From Ectocarpus siliculosus (lineage: Eukaryota > Sar > Phaeophyceae > Ectocarpales > Ectocarpaceae): a stretch of DNA of 35,848 bases. The position numbers were made by a program, and so were the translations under genes. The notes under the pieces are model-generated. The model saw nothing but the letters and a program-made list of their open reading frames with translations, ran no database searches and was not told the origin of the DNA. Positions 1 to 11,500 of this stretch are shown here, in pieces. The stretch spans positions 3,429,348 to 3,465,195 of the forward strand of contig FN649729.1 in the NCBI GenBank assembly GCA_000310025.1, read 5' to 3'. Positions within the stretch are counted from its first letter, which is position 1. Each line of letters opens with the position of its first letter.

Positions 1-40
1 ATGCGGCATGTATCGCCTCATGTATCGCCTCAAGACGTCG
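1..40 (-). other. Possible next CHD exon at the window edge
   Basis: On the minus strand an AG at 42-41 could open an exon whose first base completes the split codon left at 426. It would read DVLRRYMRRYMPH and then leave the window. The phase fits, but the DNA is also a short direct repeat (gtatcgcct twice), so this may be chance. Confidence 0.25.
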
Positions 41-149
41 CTGGCACTTACGACACCGTACCTTTTCGACCAATTTACTCGCCTGTGTCGCTTCAGAACG
101 GACCAACTCAACACAAGTAACCCATGGGCGATTAACGGGGGGCAACCGG

Positions 150-203
150 CTGATACACACGCAAAACACCACCCTGCGATACACACGCAAAACACCATCC
201 TGC
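150..203. repeat. Two 26-bp direct repeats
   Basis: The unit gatacacacgcaaaacacc plus cctgc occurs at 152-177 and 178-203 with one difference. It lies to the left of the last supported CHD exon. Nothing else is recognisable between 41 and 425. Confidence 0.7.
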
Positions 204-425
204 GATGCGTATGATACCTCGTCATGTACACGCAAACATACAACCACACATTTCACCATCCATTCTGTGCTGCACTTTTTCCTCGCCTTGCTCCATAAAC
301 ACGGGCATCATAGCACCCTTGTCACAATCCTGTGATAAGTACGTATCCTCGATATTGCGTCACTATCCTGCGATAATATTTGCATCCTAGTTATAATAGC
401 GATTCTCTCTCTCTTTCTCTCTCAC

Positions 426-2531
426 CCGAACACGTCATTGATGTCGTCGTGACCCCACAGATGCCTGTCGTTGAGCAATACCACCGAGTCGTCGCCGCTC
501 GAGACGTCCTAATCATCACACAATCAAAGGCGGCGGCAAGGAGCATGCACACGCAGGAGGCGGCAAATACAATTTACCAGCGATTATTTGACATACAGCA
601 AGGAATACGGACGTGTTGCACAAAACCGATCAACGCCCACAGGACGCAACGGCACCCAATCAGCAACTTTACCATCATACACAACCAAGACGAGACAGAA
701 ACACACAAAAATGGGATAGCACCAAGCCTCCACGATCGGCGCAGGAGGAAAGCACCGGCAAACACACGGCAGGGACAAACCACAGCATTTCGGTTTTAGG
801 CAAAAGGGAAACGCACTGCTGTTCCAAAGCGGGAAAAAGAGGTTGCTGGGAACAACCAAGCAGAGACACACGCCTGTTCGCCGCGTCGTGCTGTGCCCTA
901 TGACAGCAAAGACGTTCCTCTTTCATCAGGATGCTACAACAACGAGATCACCGCACCACCACCGCACCGCCATCGCAACAACAACAACAACAGCAACAAC
1001 AACCACTGCCACACTACCAAAAACACCACTAAACAAAACTCAGAGGGACACGCGAGCCACACACACACCTCGAACTCCGAGTTGACCGCCGAGTCAGAGT
1101 CCTCGTCCCCCAAGTCGTCGTCGCTCACGCCGTTGTCCTTGTAGTCCTTCCGGCCGCCTCGCGCCGCCCGCCTGTTCAGCGCGCGCGTACAGTACGCATG
1201 ACGGCCGCGTTAGCGCCTAGGTCGGGGTCCCGCCCCACACGGTTCCGCGAGTGTATCGAGTATCGAGCAAAAAGGCCGCTGTACCCCGTCGTGCAAAAAA
1301 AAAGCGTAGTATCACACCCACGGGGCGCCGATCAGAATACCATCCAACCCGCTTACTCGCCCACCCAGGTGGGCGCGCCCAGTGCAAACCTTGTTGTATC
1401 ACTGGCGGGGCCCCCTATACAGCTTTCCATGTGAAATCACACTGCGGTATGGGCACCGACAGCAATATTCCCCTACGAAAATAAACAATACAGGCGAGGG
1501 CCCTCCATACGGCGGGTATGCGCCAGGCCGGCTCACCCGCCCTGTAGCCGGCACCCGCGCTGTCCAATGTATCAACCGTCTTTGAATATCCATCTGTGCC
1601 AGCCAATTTCACCCGCCCTATAGCGGGCACCCGCTTATAAGGTCCGCCCTACAGAGGGCTTACGACTGAACACGAAATCGCATGAAGCATGGGCGCCAAA
1701 AACATCGGCGAGTGAGGTGTGTGGTCCAGGTTTTTCAACGGTGTTGCTCTTCGACCCACGTTTCGGGCACCTTCGCCGTTTCTGTGTAGCCACGTCCCGC
1801 TACTGCTGTACATGGGGGATAGCCAGAAATTGGTGAGAGGCAGGACACTAAAACTATCTCTCTCCATCTCCCAGAGCGCAATACGCACTCCCTCAGGTTT
1901 GAAGGATGAACAACGCGTCGGTACTGCTACACCAGCGCTACGGGAGTACACGGTGCTGTGGCGACGATCGAGCGCTGTGGTGTGCAACAGCAACAGCAGC
2001 AGAAGCAGCAGCAGAAGCAGCAGCAGCAGCTGGGCTGGCGACTGACCTTCCGAGCTGCTCCTCCTTCTCGACGGGCACCTGTAGGCCAACGCACTTCGTC
2101 CAGAACTCGGGGTCGTTCACATCCACCTGAACGACATCAGCAGACGGTAGCAGCAGCAGCGCCAGCAGTATCAGCAGTGGCGGCGGCGGTGGCGGCAGAG
2201 GCATACGAAACAGAGGGAGCAACAACAGCAGCGAGCAGGTGTTAGAGATAAATTTCGATGAAAATAATCGATGTTGTACCCGTCTGAAAAACAGAGCAAC
2301 CCAAGGTACCTCCAGCTCAGCTCGCTGGGCTATGATTGTTGGGGGACACCAAAAGTAATCCCCCATCCGACTACGCCACGCCTCTTCCCTCCACTCACCG
2401 CCGCGCTTCCGGCGTCATTACTAGTGGCCACAAAGCTGGCCTTGCTGAACGAGTTGGAAGGCTTGCCTTCTTCCACGCCTTCCGCAGAACGGTTTACAAC
2501 CTTGCCATTGCCATTGGAGAGGCGCGGTGCG

Positions 2532-2567
<36 letters not shown>

Positions 2568-5500
2568 CAACACAAGGCGCGGTCGGGTAGGTAGATCGGT
2601 TCGTCAGTTTGAGAATGGGTGTGGGTACACATCCGGCGGCCGGGGGGGGGAAGAACAAGCTGGAGGCAAGGCTTCACATCCGGCTGCGCCCTCCGTACAG
2701 CAGTGGTTCACAAGTTTGGTGCAGGGGATGTCGTGCCGAGGGGGACAAAGGGATGGTAACTGTGTAGTGAAATGAACAGGCGGGGAAAAGCTGAGCTTCC
2801 TGTAACATGGTTGGGCTTCAGGCCATAAAACGGGCGGTTGAACGACTTGTCTATCGTTTCATGAACATCTAAAATCTGGCAGAGGGCTCTCGGACGGCGA
2901 GGGCGGGGGGGAGCAGCGAGGTGATGAGGTTAAGGAAACACTGCGCCGTGCCATGCTATTCCGGGATCAGCAAGTGGAGACTCAACGTCACGGCGCAAGC
3001 AGCAGCGACAACGCTATTGCTCACCACTGCCCTCGAGAGGATGGACTCGATGTCGTCCTCGCAGAACTTCTTGCCGGCCTCTTCCCCTTCCTTGCCCTCC
3101 TTGAACACGTCGTAAGCGCCGTGCTTCAGCAGCATCTCCACCTGACCGACCGGATAGGGCAATCGACCAAAAGAATGAAAAGCATCGAACGCGTGCCATG
3201 GACGTGTGTGGGATGGGATCAGATTATCGCACGGGATAGGGTGGGTGGACGAGGGGGGTGGCATTTGAGCGCAGCACGGGCGTGGAGCCGAAGCAATCGC
3301 CGCCTGTGAATACACAAAACATCACGGCGGCGTCTCCCACGAAACCGCAAAACACAAAAGGAATCCAACACCAAACGGGGTACAGAAAGATAAAAAAATC
3401 TTAACAACATTTGGCAGTACTGTACTACATATCATACCTCGGCCTTGGTGGGAGCCTGCTTGTCCTGCTTGTTCTGCGGTCTGGAGCTGGACAGGACGGC
3501 CTGGTCAAGGCCCAGCTTCTTGCTGGCGGTCTTGAACATGTGCATCTCGTAAGTCTTCGCCACCAGGAGACGGTATACCTTATCATTGTGTGGCCAGAGC
3601 AGGGCGGGCGGGGGGAGGAGTAAGAGGGACGAAGGAACGTGCTGGATACTGCCACTGTATAGTCGTTTTTGTGGTCGGCTCGAGAGTTCGTTTCGTTCAT
3701 TCGGTGAGATTAGTTTTGTGTTTCGTAGGTGTTGAGTGTAGCTCGATAATCTTCGTCGGGCAAAACTCTTGTGGTGAAATTCATTCCCAGCAGGAGTGGA
3801 GAGACAGGAACGGCACAAACATCACGAACCCCTATCCATCACCGCGTTCGGAGCTTGAAATTAGATTCTGGCGAAGATATCCCCATCCGTTCCCTTGCCG
3901 GTCCTCGCAGCCGTGCACCCGGTGATTGATGTGCTTCTAACCATTGCAGAACATGTACAGTACAGCATCCAAAAAACAGGTGCCGCTGCAAGCGCACCAC
4001 TTCCAGGTGAAGAGCCGAGAGCCATGATCTCGTCTCACCTTGACGCTCTTGGTCTGCCCGATGCGGTGGCAACGCGCTTGAGCCTGGACGTCGTTCTGCA
4101 AAAATGCGTCCACATCCACAATCGCATCAAAACGTAGGGGGGAGGTAGTCAACAGATGTTAGTCCCCTTGGAGGTAAAAGCTATACTCGCGCCCGACGTT
4201 GGGAAAAGATAAAAGCCATCAGAGAACTCCCCACTTTTGAGCGAAACATGCGGCGACGGCGGCGGTGGCGGCGGCGGCGGCGGCCGCCGCAGAACGTCAC
4301 ACAAGCACAGGGAGAGCTCGGAATGATCCTCCCTCGACCGCTCTCATCAACAACATTTCCACCCCTCCGTCTCCTCACCGGGGACAATTCAAGACGAGGC
4401 CTTGTGAGCGACCCCCAGCTCTACCCCAGAACAGCTTGGCAAGAGGCTAGACCGTACTGGAGAAAAAGAGAAGGCCTCTTGAGAGCACGCCACAATGGCA
4501 CCCACGAGGTACTGCCACTCGGCGCCTCACAAAGCCTCATCGCAACGACCAGGGACCGAATCCGGTCAACTATTTAGTCCGTGGGAATAAATCACTCGGT
4601 GTGAATTAACCACGTCGGTGGGAACAAACCACTACCTGAGGGTTTTGACGAACACACACAAACCTGGGGGCTAGTCTTGGTCGGAATACGTCGCTAGGAA
4701 GGGGAGTGCGAATGAACCACTCGGGTGAGAACAAAACCACTACACTGCCGGAGGGTTTGACGAACGCACACTAACCTGAGGGTTCCAATCGCTGTCGTAG
4801 ATGATGCACGTGTCCGCGGCCGTGAGGGTGATGCCCACCCCGCCCGCCTTCGTCGACAGCAGCATCACGAACATGTCGCTGTCGGGGGCCTGGAAGCTGT
4901 CGATCGCCTGATGTGTGGGTGTTATGTAGGGAAGGTGGCGGCGGGTTAGAAGGCGAACGTGGGGGAGACATGCTCTGCCACTCGTTCATTCATCATTTTC
5001 TGAAGGCGCACGTGCCGAAATCCTACCAACATGTTGACCAAGCTCTTGCACATAAAGAGCTACAAGATACTGTTGCAGTGCGCCTGTAGCAATGTTTGCG
5101 AGTTTCAGTACGTGCTGTACCTTCTGGCGGAGGTTTCCCTGAATGCTGCCGTCAATGCGGCCGTACGGGATGCCCGAAGCGATCAGGTAGTCCTCCAGGA
5201 TATTCAGCATGATCTGTTCGTGAGGTAAGCGGGGAATGAAACGAAGAAGAAACAAAGGCGAATCAGGCATCATTTGCGGAGCATTAAATCCGGAACGCAA
5301 GACCGAATCCGCACTGTTTGTCGGGAATGAGTTAGCAACGTTAAACACCGCAGGATGGAACAAGCAACAACGGCAACAGTGAATCCGCAAGGATGGTAGG
5401 AACGAGTCTGCATCGTTTGCGATGATGAACTCGGCATCTTAATGATGAATCGGCGACCCTGCATAGTTCGCAGGAATGACTCTAAGAGAGATCGTTCGCG

Positions 5501-8500
5501 AGAACGAGTTTCGCATCGTCGGCACGGATAAGGAAGGATGGATGTCTTGCAGGAGTGAATAGGAAGGATGGATGTCTTGCAGGAGTGAGTAGGAAGGATA
5601 GATGACTTGCAGGAGTGAGTAGGAAGGATATATGTCTTGCAGGAGTGAATAGGAAGGACAGATGACTTGCAGGAGTGAGTAGGAAGAATGGATGTCTTAC
5701 AGGAGTGAGTAGGAAGGATAGATGACGTGCAGGAGTGAATAGGAAGGATGGATGTCTTGCAGGAGTGAGTAGGAAGGATAGATGTCTTGCAGGAGTGGGG
5801 AGTGAGTAGGAAGTATGGATGTCTTGCAGGAGTGAGTAGGAAGGATAGATGACTTGCAGGAGTGAATCGAGTGAATAAGGCTGTTTCGCTAGATCGGCGG
5901 CGCCTTTGTAGGAATGAATGCAGGGTGAATCCGCCTCGTGACCAAGAATGAATCAGTACCGTCTCGTGTCGCAGGAGTGAATCCGTATCGATTGCATTTC
6001 CCCGTATGTATGACAATGTACCATCGGTGAGTGAAATAGTTGGTGGAAGCACTCTTGATCTTGTGACCATCGCTTTTTGGGAAAACGACACAACAGGGTA
6101 TAAACTGGTCGAAAAGCGACACACCTGGGTACACAGTCATTAACAGCAGTAAATGCATTCATATGATTGGTCAGCGCCCAATTTCACCCCGGTACGTCCG
6201 AAAAGGCGCAGGGTATACCCTGCTGTGTCTACTTTTCTCACCAACTGTACCCTGTTTTCGGAAGTGTACCCTGACCTGACGGGAAATAAGACCCATTCAT
6301 CAATCATTTCCCCCGCAGGAATCTTCCCAACTCCTTTTCCTCTCCAACCATGGGGTACCAAACGGCGAATCTTCCCACCCAATAACAACCATGGCAACGC
6401 GGCAGGAATCAGCTTCCGCCCCTGCCAAACAACACCAACCATCAACTCTTCCGCTCTAAATCAACAATGGCCGGGCACTACCCCAGCACAGCAGTTGCTC
6501 CTTTTGGAAACATGCACACACGTGTGTGTACAATACCCCGTGCACCACTGCTTGCTGCAGTCTATCTATATGCGACATGCACGGGTCACGCTACGAAAGC
6601 GAGACCGATCCAGCATGGTTGACATGCATATATATGCATGTATGTGCCCATGATGTGTGGCGCTGCGCTGAGCGGGCGGAGGAGAGAGGCAGCAACACCA
6701 CACACAGACACGCCCTTGACATCAATCATGGAAGGAGTAGCGAGTGCTAACAACTCTAGCAGCAGGACTGTGTCGTCCAACTCAATCACCCTCCCTGTGC
6801 TCGCGGTGTATTTCATCGGCTCATCCCGCTGAAGCCTGACGTCTTCTTACTACATACATTGATTGGTTGGTCGGCTTGGTCGGCTGGTAAGCGCGACCGC
6901 TGCTGTTACAGCAGTAGTAGTAGTAGTAGTTCAAGCAAGAAACACATCGCAATTGATACACAACAGACAACACACCCACGCACACACGGCACAGGCAGGA
7001 GGGAGTGGCGGCGCCCAACGCTACCCGTGTAGTGCTGTGTCCATACCTGCATATATATATATATGCATGTCATATATATATATGCATGTCAACCATGCGG
7101 GATCGGTCTCGCTTTCGTAGCGTGACCCGTGCATGTCGCATATAGACTGCAGCAAGCAGTGGTGCACGGGGTATTGTACACACACGTGTGTGCATGTTTC
7201 CAAACGGAACAACTGCTGTGCTGGGGTAGTGCCCGGCCATTGTTGATTTAGAGCGGAAGAGTTGATGGTTGGTGTTGTTTGGCAGGGGCGGAAACTGATT
7301 CCTGCCGCGTTGCCATGGTTGTTATTGGGTGGGAAGATTCGCCGTTTGGTACCCCATGGTTGGAGAGGAAAAGGAGTTGGGAAGATTCCTGCGGGGGAAA
7401 TGATTGATGAATGGGTCTTATTTCCCGTCAGGTCAGGGTACACTTCCGAAAACAGGGTACAGTTGGTGAGAAAAGTAGACACAGCAGGGTATACCCTGCG
7501 CCTTTTCGGACGTACCCGGGTGAAATTGGGTGCTGACCAATCATATGAATGCATTTACTGCTGTTAATGACTGTGTACCCAGGTGTGTCGCTTTTCGACC
7601 AGGGTATACCCTGTTGTGTCGTTTTCCCAAAGAAAAAAGACGAACGAAAAACAGCACGCTTCAGGAGCACGATCTCTACGTGTAGAGACGGGGGCCCAAC
7701 CAACGGGGAAAGATAGAAGAGCGGAGCTTCTTTGTGTATTTAGTACATGCATGCGTGCATGCAGACGCCCCACTGACCTTGAACTGGCTGAAGAGAAGAA
7801 CGCGGTGACCCTGCTGCTTGAGGCGAGGCAGGAGCTTGTCCAGTAGGACCAGCTTGCCCGAGTGCTTAACCAGATGCTCCTACGTTTCGTTTTCGGACGG
7901 GCCAGAGGAGACAAACGAGAGACGCTCCTCAACAGGTGATCTCCCTAACACAGAAAACGTGGATCGCGGTCGTCGCGACAGCGGCTTCTCGGGTGGCGCA
8001 TCCAAAAAGCGGGCCAAATGAAATAAACAAAACATAACAGGCGAAACAGAAGCAGGTCGTTGTTTCGAGAAACAAAGGAGTCTTCCCGGCATTTTGTTCA
8101 GACAAATATTTGACAGAACGAAACGACAAAAGTGAAATTCAGCAAACCGAAGGCCGACGCAAAACGCCGTGGAACACAAATTAGCGAAGGGAGAGCACAT
8201 CCGCTCACACGACGAGAAAAAATTCCAAGCGAACCGCGAGTGGCCAATGAACCTGATTCACCAATAAAACGAGACGGTGCGCCTCCAACTGCCGCACGTA
8301 CGTGGTACGACGACGTCGAAATCGTTTTACTGTAGCAAAGATCAAACACCCTCACTCAAAAAGACAGCGCGTGTTGCCCCCCTCCGTCCACAAGCCCCGA
8401 CCCACCTTGTCTTCGCCGCTGTCGCCCATCTGGACACGGACAGCATCCTCTACGCCACTGTCGGTAGAACGGCGGCGGCGATATCGTTGATATGCCACGA

Positions 8501-11500
8501 TCGAGCGAAAGAATATCGAAAGCTATTTTAGTCAGTGGTCGGATTCAAGGCGAGAACACCGATGAGGTTGAAGCAGATAGCCGCACACAGCAGCAGGCAA
8601 AAGGGCCGCATGACTCGCCCACGGAATACGAAGCAGGCGGAAGGCCGGTATACACACCCGTGGGTGACCGGGAAAAAAAAAACAATGGAGAGAAGACCGG
8701 GGTAGAGAGAAGTTGGGAGTGCTGCAAGCCTAAAGAAATAACGATTCGACACGATTGACATGTGCGACAGAGCGGAGAGAGCAAGCCGGTCTACGACGTG
8801 AATTCGGAACAGATGTTGTACGAACAATACAAGGGCTTGGCCTCATAAATAGATAACCCTCTCTCGAACAACTCGCGAGGCACTCACGTGATGAGGTACG
8901 GGTGGTTGCAGCACTTCCTGAGCTGCATCGCGAGGTTCATCAGGCTAGGCCCATCCTGGGCCCTCTTCTTGCCCTGCAGCAGGAAGGTCGTGTTCTGCTC
9001 GTAGATGGCGCGGTAGTACTGCTTCTGGATCTCGGTCAGCTCCACCTATTGGCGGCGGCCAGAGGAAAACGAACACAAAAATAATCAACCCATCACGCAG
9101 GTGAGAGGACCCTACACGTGAGACCAGACCAACAGGCGGGACAGAGCGGGGGGGGGTGGGGGGGCGTGCTGATTCTGCGCCGCGGATGGGTTAGCAAACA
9201 TCTCTGCTAGCTCGACCTCTCGGGGGTGACAAAAATCGAGCATAAGCTGCGAGTGAACTTGTTCGTGATCGATCCGATGAGGAGGGTCGGGCTGTGTGTT
9301 CGCGAATCTCCGCCCGTTCTCGTCACCGCAGGGAGAGAGCGTGGCACTACGTCTTGTTCCAGGAGGCTGGCTCTGCACAGCAAAAACAAAAAACAAAAAC
9401 GGTGGGTACAGCTGATACCTACACAGCAGCCCGTGGCCTCCGCAACCCCATCAGAGGGGACGGACGTACACACATACACCCTGTCCGATTGGGCAAAGCA
9501 GAAATCGACGACAACGAGAGACATGTGTAAAAAGTACATGGTACTCGCCTCGATGATGGTCTCCTCCTTAGGGGGCACCGCCTTCTCCACGTCCTCCTTC
9601 ATGCGCCGAAGCAGGTACGGCTTGATGTTCTCCTGGAGCCGGGACACGTCCTCCGCTCGCTGAAAAACACGTTAGCAGCAGCAACAACAACAGCATGACC
9701 ACGCCAACGACAGAAATACGCAGAACGGCCACTGAATGATCAGCACAGGGAGGAGAGATTTTCACCGCAACGCGCAACAACAACAGCAGTCCTCCAATCG
9801 CTACTTACGACGCAGACCACACACCACCACCCACGACAAGAACAACAACGACCACAAAATGATCTGCCCAGACGAGCGCGTACGCAATCTCAAACCAACA
9901 CGGGCAAGCCCTCCAACCACACGGTCCACCACCTACATAACCGCCTGGAATTTTGGCCAAGTTTTCCCGCCACCCGAAAGGGGTTCCGGGGTTCCGGGGT
10001 TCCTTCCCTCCCCCCCCTCTACTCACCTGCAGATCCCCGTAATCCTCGACGAACTGGTCCTTGTTGCGGAACTTGGGCGCGTCTACCAGGTTGAGGAGGG
10101 TCCACAGCTCCTGAAAACAAAAAAAAACGGAGGGGTTTGTGACAAAAGTGGGTCTGGGTTCCAAGCTGCAAGGCCAGCGCGCAGTCTGAGCACTTGGGAA
10201 ACAAGGGGTAAGGCTGCTGAATCGATTAGAGCAGAGGCTAGACCGAACGTCAACACACAGAAGTGACTGAACTGTGTGTGCCAAAAAGCGCCGGGGAAAA
10301 AAAGGCGGGGGAAACCAAGACGCACGATTTCGACACATCTCAGCGGCTGCCGCAGAAAAAGGGGGGGGCAACCAAGACGCACGATTTCGACACAGCTCAG
10401 CGGCTACCGCAGAAAAAAGGGGGGGCAACCAAGACGAACGAATTTCGACACTTCTCAGCGGCTACCTCAACAACATCAGCGATGCGTACTGACACTAAAA
10501 GACCTACCGTATATGACACAAGATAACACACCCCCTGGGCCGATTTTCAAAGCTCGATTTCTCAACAGCAGGAAGAGTCACAGCGCCGAAAACGGCGGCG
10601 TTGGAACCGTCTCGTCGAGAGGTTTTCGAAAATGTATTGTTTCGTTTATGCATCCTCTTCGTCGTGGAGTAATCGAGCTTTGAAAATCGGTCCAGGGGGT
10701 GTGTTATCTTGTGTCATATACGGTAGTAGAGAGAAAGCCATTACCGTCAGATACACTTGAATAGCTGCCTGCGCACCTCTGTGTTGTTTTGCAGTGGAGT
10801 GCCGGTGAGTAGCAGGGTGGAGTCGAACGTGAAGCTTTCCTTCAAGACCACCTGTGAAAGCAAAAAACAAACATGAACGAACGAATGAGAGAAAGCACGG
10901 AGAAAAAACAGCGACACCGGAAACATGACGAGGGAGGGCTGAATAGAAGAAAAAAAACACGTCACGAGCGTGTGGGACAGAAATCCACGACGCGTTTGAC
11001 GACAAAAAAAACTCTGAGAATACCGCAACTTCTTCTACGGGTTGAGGGCATGCTTTCGTCGGTCCTGCATACCGTCTTCCTTCGAACGGACTCGTCGAAC
11101 GGAGTTCTACATACAAGGGAGATGGCGAACCGCCCCCCCCCCCCCCCCCCGAACGCCAAGAAGTTTTGCCTCCGGGGTGGGGTTTTCTCCCCTGGGAGCG
11201 AAGTTTTAAAAAAAACCCAATACTTTTTGAGCCCCGGAAACCGGGTAACCCCTGGTTTTTTTGCCTTTTTTTTTTTTTGGGGAAACCAGAGGGGGGGACC
11301 AAGAAAATATGTTGGGGGGGGGCCAAAAACCCCCCCCCCCGCCAAAGGGGAAAACCCCCGTTGTGGTTAAATCTTAAAGACCCCCCAGGGGCTTTAACAA
11401 CGCTTTAAAATGTTTCTGGGAAGGGAAACCCCCAAAAAAAAAATTAATCCTACCCCCCCTTCCTCCCGACCCCAAGGAAGAAACACAAAAACCCCAAAAC

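Larger units (their letters stand above)
426..3141 (-). other. CHD gene: C-terminal CHD6-9-type region (exons 27-31)
   Basis: Exons are 3141-3025, 2500-2399, 2126-2047, 1171-1069 and 508-426. They encode [58 protein letters not shown], and then an acidic stretch [17 protein letters not shown]. The blocks up to NDPEFW occur in the same order in CHD7-like proteins (KFCEEDIDQIL, AKASFVA, DDPNFW, from memory). The last two exons (1171-1069 and 508-426; the latter encodes [20 protein letters not shown]) are supported by clean AG and GT sites and by phase, but I recognise no family match for them. The final exon ends with two bases of a split codon. Confidence 0.78.
3438..8457 (-). other. CHD gene: SNF2 ATPase lobe 2 (exons 21-26)
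   Basis: Exons are 8457-8406 (a 52-nt exon), 7879-7778, 5213-5121, 4907-4776, 4095-4039 and 3578-3438. The short exon at 8406 was found because the flanking exons do not join in phase; it supplies [17 protein letters not shown] between CNHPYLIT and [17 protein letters not shown]. Helicase C motifs follow: [76 protein letters not shown] and [15 protein letters not shown]. The two arginines of the HRIGQ region and upstream are intact. The intron between 7777 and 5214 is 2.56 kb and holds a foldback element and a minisatellite. Confidence 0.92.

Noticed and set aside
1649-2089. 146-codon minus-strand open frame
   Set aside because: It overlaps the CHD exon at 2047-2126 in another frame and is partly made of a CAG repeat.
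5531-5868. CRISPR-like array
   Set aside because: The repeats are directly adjacent without unique spacers, and the genome is eukaryotic.
5270-6124. 284-codon minus-strand open frame with ten-residue repeats
   Set aside because: It is produced by the 30-bp minisatellite and lies inside a CHD intron whose flanking exons join perfectly.
6153-7567. Mirror-image open frames of 101-177 codons
   Set aside because: They arise from the two inverted arms of the foldback element and show no known domain.
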